Shown one piece after another: positions 1 to 8,262 of a stretch of 10,727 bases of DNA. The notes beneath the pieces were generated by a model that saw nothing but the letters and a program-made list of their open reading frames with translations, ran no database searches and was not told the origin of the DNA. The position numbers and the translations under genes were made by a program. Source of the stretch: JAWVZB01 sp033722375. Its GTDB lineage: Bacteria > Actinomycetota > Nitriliruptoria > Nitriliruptorales > Nitriliruptoraceae. The DNA is taken from NCBI GenBank assembly GCA_033722375.1, contig JAWVZB010000102.1:1-10727 (forward strand), written 5' to 3'. How positions within the stretch are numbered: position 1 is the first letter of the stretch; each line of letters starts with the position of its first letter.

Positions 1-695
<695 letters not shown>

Positions 696-696
<1 letters not shown>

Positions 697-995
697 TGGC
701 GATCGGCTACTACTTCGCGGTCAGTGCGTTGCTCTTCGTGATCGGGCTCGTCGGCGTACTCACCCGCCGCAACGCGATCGTGCTCTTCATGTGTGTGGAG
801 CTGATGCTCAACGCGGTGAACCTGACGCTCGCGGCTGCCGCCCGGATGTGGGCCGGCCCGGACGGTCAGGTGTTCGTGTTCTTCGTGATCGTGGTCGCGG
901 CTGCGGAGGTCGTGATCGGGCTCGCGATGATCGTCAACGTCTTCTTCCGGCGCGGGACGCTCGACGTCGACGCGCCCCGGATGCTCCAGCGATGA
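696..995 (+). CDS. nuoK: NADH-quinone oxidoreductase subunit K
   Basis: Small membrane subunit of complex I (homologous to MrpC and mitochondrial ND4L), part of the proton path between the quinone site and the antiporter-like subunits. The 99 residues match the usual length of about 100. Three hydrophobic helices are visible. The two membrane glutamates typical of NuoK are present: Glu35 in CVELMLNAVNL and Glu71 in AAAEVVIGLAMIV. Arg24, Arg25 and Asn26 lie in the conserved loop after helix 1. The ATG start shares its A with the nuoJ stop and has a GAGG Shine-Dalgarno at 685-688, 7 nt upstream. The C-terminus is a short polar tail (RRGTLDVDAPRMLQR). Its stop overlaps an in-frame ATG that could start nuoL. 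Confidence 0.97.
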
Positions 996-996
996 C

Positions 997-1004
997 GGGA
1001 GGGG
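997..1004 (+). promoter_or_regulatory. Ribosome-binding site favouring the nuoL start at 1013
   Basis: GGGAGGGG lies about 8-10 nt before the ATG at 1013. The competing ATG at 992, which overlaps the nuoK stop as ATGA, has no purine-rich site in front of it. A third in-frame ATG at 1046 has only a GC-rich GGCGGGG run. I therefore favour 1013. Coupled translation from 992 would not need its own site, so this remains a choice. Confidence 0.5.
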
Positions 1005-1012
1005 TGACGGGC

Positions 1013-3085
1013 ATGGTGCTGGCGGCCGAGGGCGGCGGGGCGGTGATGAGCGAGGTCACCACCGTGACCTCCGGCGTGCTCGGGCTGTCCTGGTTGATCC
1101 CGCTGCTGCCGCTCGTCGGCTCCGTCGTCATCCTCGCGTTCGGGAGGCGGTTCCTCAAGGAGCGGTCCGCGTACGTCGCTCAGGGCATGGCGATCGCGAG
1201 CTTCGTCCTGTCGGTGCTCGTGTTCCTCGAGGTGCGCGGGAGCCACGCCACCTTCGTGCGGGAGCTGTTCACCTGGATCGAAGCCGGGCCCTTCGTCGTC
1301 GAGGCGAGCCTCCTGATCGACGAGCTGACCAGCGTGATGCTGCTCGTGGTCACCGGCGTCGGCAGCCTGATCCACATCTACAGCTACGGCTACATGTACG
1401 GCGATCAGCGCTTCGAGCGCTTCTTCGCCTACCTCAACTTCTTCCTGTTCGCGATGCTCGTGCTGGTGCTCGGCGCCGACCTGCTGGTGCTGTTCGTCGG
1501 CTGGGAGCTGGTCGGGCTCGCGAGCTACCTCCTGATCGGCTTCTGGTTCGAGAAGACCGACTACGCCGTCGCCGCCAAGAAGGCGTTCATCACCAACCGA
1601 GTCGGCGACGTCTCGTTCATGGTCGCGATGTTCCTGACGTTCGCGACGGTCGGGAGCCTGTCGTTCCTCGAGGTCCTCCCGGCCGCGGGCGAGCTCGGCC
1701 AGACCACCGCGCTCGTCATCGCACTGCTCCTGATGGGGGGCGCCGCCGCGAAGTCGGCACAGATCCCGCTGTACGTCTGGCTGCCCGACGCGATGGCGGG
1801 CCCCACCCCCGTGTCGGCGCTGATCCACGCGGCCACGATGGTGACCGCCGGCGTCTACCTCATGGCCCGGACCTCACCGATCCTGATCCAGAGCACCACC
1901 GCGATGACGATCATCGCCTGGATCGGTGTGCTGACCGCGCTGCTCGCGGCGCTGATCGCGATCCGGCAGGACGACATCAAGAAGATCCTGGCCTACTCGA
2001 CCATCAGCCAGCTCGGCTACATGTTCGTCGGCATCGGCACCGGCGGGTTCAGCGAGGGCATCTTCCACCTCATGACCCACGCCTTCTTCAAGGCACTGCT
2101 CTTCCTCGCCGCCGGCTCGGTCATGCACGCGATGGCGAACCGCACCGACGCCTGGAAGATGGGCGGCCTGCGGCACGTCATGCCCGTGACGTTCTGGACC
2201 AGCGCGGTGGCGTGGCTCGCCATCAGCGGGATCCCGCCGTTCGCCGGGTTCTTCAGCAAGGACCAGATCCTCACGACCGCCTACGAGCACGGCTTCGTCG
2301 GCGTGTGGTTGCTCGGTGTCGTCGTCGCCGTGCTCACCGCCTTCTACATGAGCCGCTGGTTCTTCCTGATCTTCCTCGGTGAGCGCCGCTGGGAGCCGGG
2401 CGAGACCGTCGTCGACGACCACGCCGTGTTCTCGGCGTCGGGCTCCGGCGCCCCCGGCGGAGGGGGAGCGCCGCCCGAGGACCGGACGGGACCGCGGCCG
2501 TCCGCCAAGGACGCCCCGACCACCACCCTCCACCCCCACGAGTCGCCCGGCTCGATGACCGCCCCGCTCGTGGTGCTCGCGGTGCTGTCCGTCGTCGGCG
2601 GGTTCGTGAACTTCACCCACCACGGTGCGTTCTGGACCTTCCTCCAGCCGGCCGTCGCCGACGGCGCCGCCCCGTTCGAAGGTGCGCACGGCGCGCTGTC
2701 CGAGCCGGTGCTGATCGCCATCTCGGTGATCGCCGGGCTCACCGGGATCGCCCTGGCCTACGCCGCCTACCTCCGCAAGCCGATCCGCTCCAAGCGCACC
2801 TCCGAGCCGGTGCGGGGCTGGTTCGGCGACCTGATGGAGCGGAAGTTCCTCGTCGACGAGGCCTACGAGTCGGTGTTCGTCCGCTTCGGTGGCGTGGTCG
2901 CCGACGCCGCGGTGTGGATCGACGAGCACATCGTCGACGGCGCCGTCAACGGGGCCGCGACCGTCTCCGCCCGGGCCGCCGACTGGTCCCGGCGCATGCA
3001 GACCGGGTTCGCGCGGGGCTACATCGCCTCGTTCGTCGCCGGCGCCGTGATCCTGTTCGCCGTCCTCCTCTACCAGGTGGTCTGA
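1013..3085 (+). CDS. nuoL: NADH-quinone oxidoreductase subunit L
   Basis: Distal antiporter-like subunit of complex I, one of the three main proton channels; its long C-terminal lateral helix runs along the membrane arm. From the ATG at 1013 it has 690 residues; 992 would give 697 and 1046 would give 679. Key residues visible: Glu165 in GWELVGLASYLL (helix 5 glutamate), Lys247 in KSAQIPLYVWLPDAM (helix 7 lysine), the histidine-containing SALIHAATMVTAGVYL, and Lys416 in FAGFFSKDQIL (helix 12 lysine). The C-terminal part (about residues 592-669) is amphipathic and fits the lateral helix, followed by a last hydrophobic helix. Oddity: about residues 464-506 form a Gly/Pro/Ser-rich hydrophilic insertion just before the conserved HPHESPGSMTAPLV. 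The gene ends 1 nt before nuoM. Identity is secure; the start is less so. Confidence 0.95.
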   Translation: MVLAAEGGGAVMSEVTTVTSGVLGLSWLIPLLPLVGSVVILAFGRRFLKERSAYVAQGMAIASFVLSVLVFLEVRGSHATFVRELFTWIEAGPFVVEASLLIDELTSVMLLVVTGVGSLIHIYSYGYMYGDQRFERFFAYLNFFLFAMLVLVLGADLLVLFVGWELVGLASYLLIGFWFEKTDYAVAAKKAFITNRVGDVSFMVAMFLTFATVGSLSFLEVLPAAGELGQTTALVIALLLMGGAAAKSAQIPLYVWLPDAMAGPTPVSALIHAATMVTAGVYLMARTSPILIQSTTAMTIIAWIGVLTALLAALIAIRQDDIKKILAYSTISQLGYMFVGIGTGGFSEGIFHLMTHAFFKALLFLAAGSVMHAMANRTDAWKMGGLRHVMPVTFWTSAVAWLAISGIPPFAGFFSKDQILTTAYEHGFVGVWLLGVVVAVLTAFYMSRWFFLIFLGERRWEPGETVVDDHAVFSASGSGAPGGGGAPPEDRTGPRPSAKDAPTTTLHPHESPGSMTAPLVVLAVLSVVGGFVNFTHHGAFWTFLQPAVADGAAPFEGAHGALSEPVLIAISVIAGLTGIALAYAAYLRKPIRSKRTSEPVRGWFGDLMERKFLVDEAYESVFVRFGGVVADAAVWIDEHIVDGAVNGAATVSARAADWSRRMQTGFARGYIASFVAGAVILFAVLLYQVV

Positions 3086-3086
3086 C

Positions 3087-4598
3087 GTGGGCCCGCTGAC
3101 CGCCATCGTCGCGCTCCCGATCGTCGGGGCGATCGCGCTGTCGTTCGTCGATCCCGAGGACCACAAGACCCTCCGGTTCGTCGCGATGGTCTTCGCCGTC
3201 GCGGCGTTCGTGGCCTCGCTCGTGGTGGTGGCAAGGTTCGACACCGCCGAAGCCGGCTTCCAGCTCGTCGAGCAGCTCGAGTGGATCCCCTCGATCGGGG
3301 CCAGCTACAAGCTCGGTGTCGACGGCATCAGCCTGGTGCTCGTGGTGCTGACGACCTTCCTCACCCCGCTGATCCTGCTGGCGTCGTGGCGGGTCGACGA
3401 GCGGGTCAAGGGCTACTTCGCGTCGTTCCTCGTGCTCGAGGGAGCCGTGCTCGGGGTGTTCCTGACCCTCGACCTGCTGCTCTTCTACGTGTTCTGGGAG
3501 GTCATGCTCGTCCCGATGTACCTGATCATCGGGATCTGGGGCTCGGCGAACCGGCGCTACGCGGCGATCAAGTTCTTCCTCTACACGCTGCTCGGCGGGC
3601 TCCTGATGCTCGTGGCGATCCTGTTCCTCTTCAGCGAGGCGGGAAGCTTCGACTACGCCACGATCAGCCAGCTCGAGCTGTCCCAGACCGCCCAGGGGTG
3701 GCTGTTCCTGGCGTTCTTCGTCGCGTTCGCGGTCAAGGTGCCCCTGTTCCCGGTCCACACGTGGCTGCCCGACGCCCACACCGAGGCGCCGACCGGGGGG
3801 TCGGTGTTCCTGGCGGGGATCTTGTTGAAGATGGGCGCCTACGGCGTGCTGCGCTACTCGCTGCCGATCTTCCCCGACGCCACGGTCGACTTCGCACCCT
3901 GGATCATCGGCCTGTCCGTGGTCGGGATCCTCTACGGGGCGGTCTTGGCGCTGATGCAGCCGGACGTGAAGCGGCTGATCGCCTACTCATCGGTCAGCCA
4001 CATGGGCTTCGTGATGCTCGGGATCTTCGCGCTGACGCTCACGTCCGCCTCGGCGGGTGTGGTGCAGATGGTCAACCACGGGCTGTCCACCGGGGCGCTG
4101 TTCCTGCTGGTCGGGTTCCTCTACGAGCGGCGCCACACGCGTGCCATCAACGCCTACGGGGGGCTCGCGAAGGTCGTTCCGGTGATGGCGGGCTTCTGGC
4201 TCGTGGTGTCGCTGTCGTCGCTTGCGCTGCCCGGGCTGAACGGGTTCGTCGGTGAGTTCCCGATCCTGCTCGGTGCCTTCCAGACCACCCGCTGGGCCGC
4301 GGTGCTCGGGGCGTTCGGGGCCGTGCTCGCGGCGCTCTACCTGCTGTGGGTCTACCAGCGGATGTTCCACGGCCCCGTGGCAGGACCGGACAACGAGCAC
4401 ACCACCGATCTCCACTTCCGCGAGGTCGCGATCCTCACCCCCCTCGTGATCCTGATCGTGGCCATCGGGGTCTACCCCAAGCCCCTCTACGACACCGTCG
4501 AGCCGTCCGTCGACCGGGTCCTCCAGCAGGCGGGACTGTCGGGCGTCGGAACGGCTGACGTCGAGGGCGTCGCCCCGATCGAGGGGGCGGGCCGATGA
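3087..4598 (+). CDS. nuoM: NADH-quinone oxidoreductase subunit M
   Basis: Second antiporter-like proton-channel subunit of the complex I membrane arm, between NuoL and NuoN. The 503 residues match the family's usual 490-530. The channel residues are present: Glu138 in FWEVMLVPMYLIIGIWG, Lys217 in VKVPLFPVHTWLPDAHTEAP, and Glu390 in LNGFVGEFPILLG, which takes the place of the helix 12 lysine found in NuoL and NuoN and separates NuoM from them. The second half also has DVKRLIAYSSVSHMGFV, conserved in this family. The start is GTG one base after the nuoL stop; the N-terminus MGPLTAIVALPIVGAIAL is a normal first helix. No strong Shine-Dalgarno is seen, so translation is probably coupled to nuoL. 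The end overlaps nuoN as ATGA. Confidence 0.97.
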   Translation: MGPLTAIVALPIVGAIALSFVDPEDHKTLRFVAMVFAVAAFVASLVVVARFDTAEAGFQLVEQLEWIPSIGASYKLGVDGISLVLVVLTTFLTPLILLASWRVDERVKGYFASFLVLEGAVLGVFLTLDLLLFYVFWEVMLVPMYLIIGIWGSANRRYAAIKFFLYTLLGGLLMLVAILFLFSEAGSFDYATISQLELSQTAQGWLFLAFFVAFAVKVPLFPVHTWLPDAHTEAPTGGSVFLAGILLKMGAYGVLRYSLPIFPDATVDFAPWIIGLSVVGILYGAVLALMQPDVKRLIAYSSVSHMGFVMLGIFALTLTSASAGVVQMVNHGLSTGALFLLVGFLYERRHTRAINAYGGLAKVVPVMAGFWLVVSLSSLALPGLNGFVGEFPILLGAFQTTRWAAVLGAFGAVLAALYLLWVYQRMFHGPVAGPDNEHTTDLHFREVAILTPLVILIVAIGVYPKPLYDTVEPSVDRVLQQAGLSGVGTADVEGVAPIEGAGR

Positions 4599-6232
4599 TC
4601 CTCGCCCAGCAGACCTTCCCCACCCCCGAGATCGCCTGGTCGGCGTTCGCTCCCGAGCTGGTCGTGGCCGGCGCCGCGCTGGTGCTGATGCTGTTCGCCG
4701 TCGCCGGCGAACGGCGGCTCCTCGCCGCCGTCCCCACCGGGCTCGTGGTCGGCGCCGTCGGCGTGTGGCTCGTGCTCCAGGGACTCACGGTCCCGGGCGG
4801 GGTGGCGATCGCGCTCGCCGCCGCCGCCGTCGCGATCCCCATCGGGTTCGCCAGTCAGCCCCGGCTGATCAGCCCGTGGGTCGCCGGGGTCGCGCTGCTC
4901 GCCGCACTCGGGCTCGTGCTCTGGCAGTACAACGCGGTGTTCGCCCCGGGTGGCGCGGCGTCCGGCGCAGTCGAGCAGCTCGGCGGCTCGATCGCGGTGG
5001 ACGGCGTCGCGCTGTTCACCCGTCTCAGCGTGTACCTCTCCGCGGTACTGACCATCCCGATCGGCTACGGCTACCTCGTCGACCGCGGCCTCGACCGCGA
5101 GGAGTTCGACGCGCTGCTCCTGCTCGCCGCCGCCGGGATGGCGCTCCTCGGGGCCGCCAACGACCTCATCATGCTGTTCGTCTCGCTCGAGATCCTCTCG
5201 ATCGCGCTGTACGTGCTCGCCGGGTTCGCGCGGCGGGACCGGCGCTCGCAGGAGGCCGGCCTCAAGTACTTCCTGAACGGGGCGGTCGCCTCCGCGATCC
5301 TGCTCTACGGCCTGGCGCTGCTGTACGTCGCCACCGGGACGCTCGAGCTCGACGCGGTCGGGACCGGCCTCGGACTGGTCACCGCCCCGCAAGCCGTCGG
5401 GGTGCTGGGCCTCGCCCTCGTCACCGTCGGGATCGGCTTCAAGGTCGCGTTGTTCCCCTTCCACCTGTGGGTGCCGGACGTCTACCAGGGCTCGCCCACC
5501 AACGTCACCGGGTTCATGGCCGCCGCCACCAAGGCGGCTGCGTTCGCCGCGGTGCTGCGGCTGTACCTGATCGGCTTCGGCCGCGTCGACGACCTGTGGG
5601 TCCCGATCCTCGCCGTCATCACCGCCGTCACCATGCTCTACGGGGCGCTCGGGGCGATCGTGCAGCGGGACGTCAAGCGCATCCTCGCCTACTCGTCGGT
5701 CGCCCACGCCGGGTACGCCGCCATCGGTGTGGTCGCCGCCAGCCCCGAGGGGCTGTCGGGCACGCTGTGGTACCTCGTGACCTACGCCGTCACGACGCTG
5801 GCGGCGTTCGGGTCGGTCGTCGCCATCGAGCGGCGCCGGCGGGGCGAGGTGGCGCTCGTGGACCTGCGCGGCCTCGGACGCACGTCCCCGGTGCTTGCCG
5901 GGATCTTCTCGCTGTCGCTGCTGTCGCTCGCCGGGATCCCGCCCACGGCCGGGTTCGCGGGCAAGCTGACCGTCTTCCAGGCCGGTGTCTCCTCGGGGCT
6001 GTCGTGGCTCGTGGTCATCGGGGTCGTCAGCAGCGTGATCGCGGCGTTCTTCTACCTTCGCATCATGGCGACGATGTTCCTCGACGATCCCGACGAAGGC
6101 ACGGAGCTGCCCGTGATCACCACCGGGCTGTCGGCGGGCGTGTCGATCGCTGCGGCGCTCGTGATCTACCTCGGGATCCAACCCGGGGTGCTGCTGGACC
6201 TGATCGTGAACGCCGCCTCGATCGCGCGATGA
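4595..6232 (+). CDS. nuoN: NADH-quinone oxidoreductase subunit N
   Basis: Third antiporter-like subunit, closest to the NuoA/J/K core. It has 545 residues; E. coli NuoN has about 485. Channel residues visible: Glu199 in SLEILSIALYVLAGFARRD, Lys283 in KVALFPFHLWVPDVYQGSP (the VPDVYQG form is diagnostic of NuoN), and Lys457 in PPTAGFAGKLTVFQAG. DVKRILAYSSVAHAGYA is also present. The ATG overlaps the nuoM stop (ATGA) and has a GAGGGGG Shine-Dalgarno at 4581-4587. Oddity: before the conserved VDG at residues 135-137 there are four hydrophobic segments (about 20-38, 42-62, 65-86, 93-112) where I would expect two, which explains the extra length. The 3' end overlaps the next gene as ATGA. Confidence 0.96.
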   Translation: MILAQQTFPTPEIAWSAFAPELVVAGAALVLMLFAVAGERRLLAAVPTGLVVGAVGVWLVLQGLTVPGGVAIALAAAAVAIPIGFASQPRLISPWVAGVALLAALGLVLWQYNAVFAPGGAASGAVEQLGGSIAVDGVALFTRLSVYLSAVLTIPIGYGYLVDRGLDREEFDALLLLAAAGMALLGAANDLIMLFVSLEILSIALYVLAGFARRDRRSQEAGLKYFLNGAVASAILLYGLALLYVATGTLELDAVGTGLGLVTAPQAVGVLGLALVTVGIGFKVALFPFHLWVPDVYQGSPTNVTGFMAAATKAAAFAAVLRLYLIGFGRVDDLWVPILAVITAVTMLYGALGAIVQRDVKRILAYSSVAHAGYAAIGVVAASPEGLSGTLWYLVTYAVTTLAAFGSVVAIERRRRGEVALVDLRGLGRTSPVLAGIFSLSLLSLAGIPPTAGFAGKLTVFQAGVSSGLSWLVVIGVVSSVIAAFFYLRIMATMFLDDPDEGTELPVITTGLSAGVSIAAALVIYLGIQPGVLLDLIVNAASIAR

Positions 6233-7296
6233 GCGGGGCGCCCGCGCAGGATGCGACGGGACCCGAGCTGCCGGGCGTGGGACGCGGCATCCCCAACGAC
6301 GCGTTCGAGCGGCTCGACCGTGCCGGCGTGCGGGTCGTCGACATCCTCGACGAGGTCGAGAAGCGGCTCGCGCGCCACGTGTCGTCGCCCTACCCGTTCA
6401 TCGACCGCGCTGCCCGCTACCTCCTCGATGCCGGCGGCAAGCGGTTCCGCCCCATGCTGGTCGCGATCACCGCCCACTACGGCGACCCCACCCGCGACGA
6501 GGTGCCCGACGGTGGGGTCGTGGTCGAGCTCGTGCACCTCGCGACCCTCTACCACGACGACGTCATCGATGAGGCCACGGCCCGGCGGGGCGCCGAATCG
6601 GCCAACCTGCGATGGGACAACACCGTCGCGGTGGCCACCGGCGACTTCCTGTTCGCCCGCGCCTCCGAGCTGTCCGCCGACCTCGGGGTCGAGACCACCC
6701 GGATCATGGGCCGGACCATCGCGCGGCTCGCCGAGGGCGAGATCCGCGAGGTGCAGGGCTCGCGCAGCGCGTTGCCACCCGACGTGCCACGGCTCGAGCC
6801 AGACCTCGAGCACTACCTCGCGGTCATCAGCGAGAAGACCGCCTCGCTCATCGAGACCTCCTGCCGGCTCGGGGCGCTGCTGTCCGGCTGCGACCCCGAC
6901 ACGGTGGAAGCCGCCTCCGCGTACGGCTGGAACGTCGGGATGGCCTTCCAGTTGTCCGACGACATCCTGGACATCGCCTCCGACCACGAGGACTCGGGCA
7001 AGACCCCCGGAACCGACCTCCGCGAGGGGGTGCGCACGCTCCCGATCCTCTACGCCCTCGAGGACGCCCCGTCCGGGGAGCTCGCCGACCTCCTGACGGG
7101 GGAGCAGCCGCTGGACGACGACGGGGTCGCGCGGGCACTCGAGCTCCTGCAGGCGAGCGATGCGCTCGATCGGGCCCGGGAGACGGCCGCCACCTACGTG
7201 GACGAGGCCGTCGCTGCGCTCGCCCCGCTCGAGTCAGGTCCGACCACCACCGCGCTGACCCGCATCGCCGAGTTCGCCCTCGACCGCGTCGGCTGA
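6229..7296 (+). CDS. Long-chain trans-polyprenyl diphosphate synthase
   Basis: Soluble enzyme that adds isopentenyl diphosphate units to an allylic primer, giving the isoprenoid tail of a respiratory quinone, most likely menaquinone. It has 355 residues. Motifs: GGKRFRPM at residues 69-76 for isopentenyl diphosphate binding; the first aspartate-rich motif HDDVID (Asp110, Asp111, Asp114); an EKTASLIETSCRLGALLSG region; and the second aspartate-rich motif FQLSDDILD (Asp244, Asp245, Asp248), followed by GKTPGTDLREG. The residue five before the first motif is Ala105 (ATLYHDDVID), as in octaprenyl-type enzymes; a small residue there allows long chains, so a C30-C45 product is likely. The ATG overlaps the nuoN stop (ATGA), so it is co-translated with complex I. 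This nuoN-synthase adjacency is, to my knowledge, common in actinobacteria. Exact chain length cannot be read from the sequence. Confidence 0.93.
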   Translation: MSGAPAQDATGPELPGVGRGIPNDAFERLDRAGVRVVDILDEVEKRLARHVSSPYPFIDRAARYLLDAGGKRFRPMLVAITAHYGDPTRDEVPDGGVVVELVHLATLYHDDVIDEATARRGAESANLRWDNTVAVATGDFLFARASELSADLGVETTRIMGRTIARLAEGEIREVQGSRSALPPDVPRLEPDLEHYLAVISEKTASLIETSCRLGALLSGCDPDTVEAASAYGWNVGMAFQLSDDILDIASDHEDSGKTPGTDLREGVRTLPILYALEDAPSGELADLLTGEQPLDDDGVARALELLQASDALDRARETAATYVDEAVAALAPLESGPTTTALTRIAEFALDRVG

Positions 7297-7310
7297 CCGA
7301 GCGTCGCGCG

Positions 7311-7405
7311 CGGACCGGTTATGCGGACCGGTAGCGACGTTCCCAGCCGGACGGGCTGCAACTCGCTGCACTCGGACCGGGAATCCGGTCCGGTTGCGAC
7401 GTTCC
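7311..7405 (+). repeat. Cluster of CGGACCGG octamers and a 23-nt imperfect direct repeat
   Basis: In the 172-nt gap after the polyprenyl synthase, the octamer CGGACCGG occurs on the + strand at 7311-7318, 7324-7331 and 7373-7380, and on the - strand at 7385-7392. The first two are 13 nt apart. A longer direct repeat lies at 7321-7343 and 7383-7405: 23 nt with three mismatches, both copies ending in GCGACGTTCC, starts 62 bp apart. The function is unknown. It could be a set of regulator sites, the remains of a local duplication, or simply a structured 3' untranslated region. Confidence 0.7.
7373..7392 (+). terminator. Perfect hairpin, candidate terminator of the nuoJ-synthase operon
   Basis: CGGACCGG, loop GAAT, CCGGTCCG: an uninterrupted 8-bp GC-rich stem with a 4-nt loop, 77 nt after the polyprenyl synthase stop and before ung. 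No T-run follows, so it is not a classic intrinsic terminator. Stem-only terminators have been proposed in high-GC actinobacteria. It could equally be a regulator's inverted-repeat site or an mRNA 3'-end stabiliser. Confidence 0.35.
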
Positions 7406-7410
7406 GCGCG

Positions 7411-7440
7411 GTGAAGCGCGTCGGCCGACGTCGGTACGGT
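7411..7440 (+). promoter_or_regulatory. Weak candidate promoter for ung with a palindrome in the spacer
   Basis: A possible -35 GTGAAG (7411-7416) and -10 TACGGT (7435-7440) are separated by 18 nt, which would put the transcription start near 7447 and leave a leader of about 22 nt before the GTG at 7469. The 10-nt perfect palindrome CCGACGTCGG (7425-7434) abuts the -10 and could be an operator. Matches to the consensus are poor, and in GC-rich DNA such hits occur by chance. Confidence 0.25.
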
Positions 7441-7468
7441 GGCGGCCCACGACAGGATCTGGGGGAGC

Positions 7469-8158
7469 GTGGCCACCGACACCGAGCAGCGGGACTTCAC
7501 GCGTCTCGTCGGTCCCGGCTGGGGCGAGGCGCTCGCGCCGGTCAGCGACCGCATCGCCGAGCTCGGCGATTTCCTGCGCAGCGAGGCACAGGCGGGGCGC
7601 CGCTTCCTGCCCGCGGGCGAGGACGTGTTCGCCGCGTTCGGGATGCCGCTCGAGGACGTGAAGGTCCTCATCGTCGGTCAGGACCCCTATCCGACGCCCG
7701 GACACCCGATCGGGTTGTGCTTCGCGGTGGCGCCCGAGGTCCGACCGCTGCCGAAGAGCCTCCAGAACATCTTCCGGGAGTACTGCGACGACCTCGGCCA
7801 TCCGCCACCCAGCAACGGCGACCTGACCCCGTGGGTGGAGGAGGGCGTGATGCTCCTCAACCGCTGCCTCACGGTCCAGCCGGGGCGGCCGGCCTCACAT
7901 CGCGGCAAGGGCTGGGAGGAGGTCACCGACCAGGCGATGCGTGCGCTCGTCGAGCGGGGCGGGCCGCTGGTCGCCATCCTGTGGGGTCGCCAGGCACAGA
8001 GCCTCGAGCCCATGCTCGGCGAGGTCCCGACCATCACCTCACCCCACCCGAGTCCGCTGTCGGCGAGCCGGGGCTTCTTCGGCTCCAGACCCTTCAGCCG
8101 GGCGAACGAGCTCCTCGAGCAGCAGGGCGGCGAGCCCGTCGACTGGCGCCTGCCATGA
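7469..8158 (+). CDS. ung: Uracil-DNA glycosylase, family 1 (UDG/Ung)
   Basis: Cytoplasmic base-excision repair enzyme that removes uracil from DNA arising by cytosine deamination or dUTP incorporation. The 229 residues match the family's 220-230. Motifs: GQDPYPTPGHPIGLCFAV with the water-activating Asp72; PLPKSLQNIF; GVMLLNRCLTV with the uracil-recognising Asn; and HPSPLSASRGFFGSRPFS with His193 and the DNA-inserting Leu. GQDPYP instead of GQDPYH is, as I recall, the usual actinobacterial form. The start is uncertain: GTG at 7469 gives a short leader before RLVGPGW, where homologues begin, but its GGGGGAG is only 1 nt away; AGGA at 7454-7457 is 11 nt away. GTG at 7439 has no site and would add 10 residues. 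It sits alone between two complex I blocks with gaps of 172 and 193 nt, so it is probably its own transcription unit or read through from upstream. Confidence 0.94.
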   Translation: MATDTEQRDFTRLVGPGWGEALAPVSDRIAELGDFLRSEAQAGRRFLPAGEDVFAAFGMPLEDVKVLIVGQDPYPTPGHPIGLCFAVAPEVRPLPKSLQNIFREYCDDLGHPPPSNGDLTPWVEEGVMLLNRCLTVQPGRPASHRGKGWEEVTDQAMRALVERGGPLVAILWGRQAQSLEPMLGEVPTITSPHPSPLSASRGFFGSRPFSRANELLEQQGGEPVDWRLP

Positions 8159-8166
8159 GGCGCTCA

Positions 8167-8197
8167 TTGGGTCGCTCCACGGCCTCCTTGGTAGCAT
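8167..8197 (+). promoter_or_regulatory. Candidate promoter for the nuoABCD block
   Basis: TTGGGT at 8167-8172 and TAGCAT at 8192-8197, separated by 19 nt, resemble -35 and -10 boxes of a housekeeping sigma factor; the -10 has the key TA...T. It starts just after the ung stop. The transcript would carry a leader of about 145 nt before the nuoA GTG. The long spacer and GC-rich setting keep confidence modest. Confidence 0.35.
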
Positions 8198-8262
8198 CCC
8201 GCCCGCGGCCCGGGTCTGTCGGAAGCGCCACCCCGGCGGGCGGTCACCGCCGCTGTGCGCGA

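Noticed and set aside
1874..3244. 456-residue open frame on the - strand
   Set aside because: Antisense shadow of nuoL with biased composition and no recognisable domain.
4487..6181. 564-residue open frame on the - strand
   Set aside because: Exact shadow of nuoN and the end of nuoM. The translation is rich in His, Asp, Glu, Arg and Gly without domain motifs, as expected from the antisense of GC-rich membrane-protein codons.
4765..6228. Extension of the polyprenyl synthase frame through nuoN
   Set aside because: The translation is Arg/Pro/Gly-rich shadow sequence; the ATG at 6229 with an ATGA overlap and the homology boundary mark the true start.
7311..7405. CRISPR array or transposon ends
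   Set aside because: Repeats are short, irregularly spaced and imperfect, with no spacers of constant length and no transposase nearby.
7439..7468. Upstream GTG start for ung at 7439
   Set aside because: It has no ribosome-binding site and overlaps the candidate -10 box; homologues begin close to the region after 7469. It is not fully excluded.
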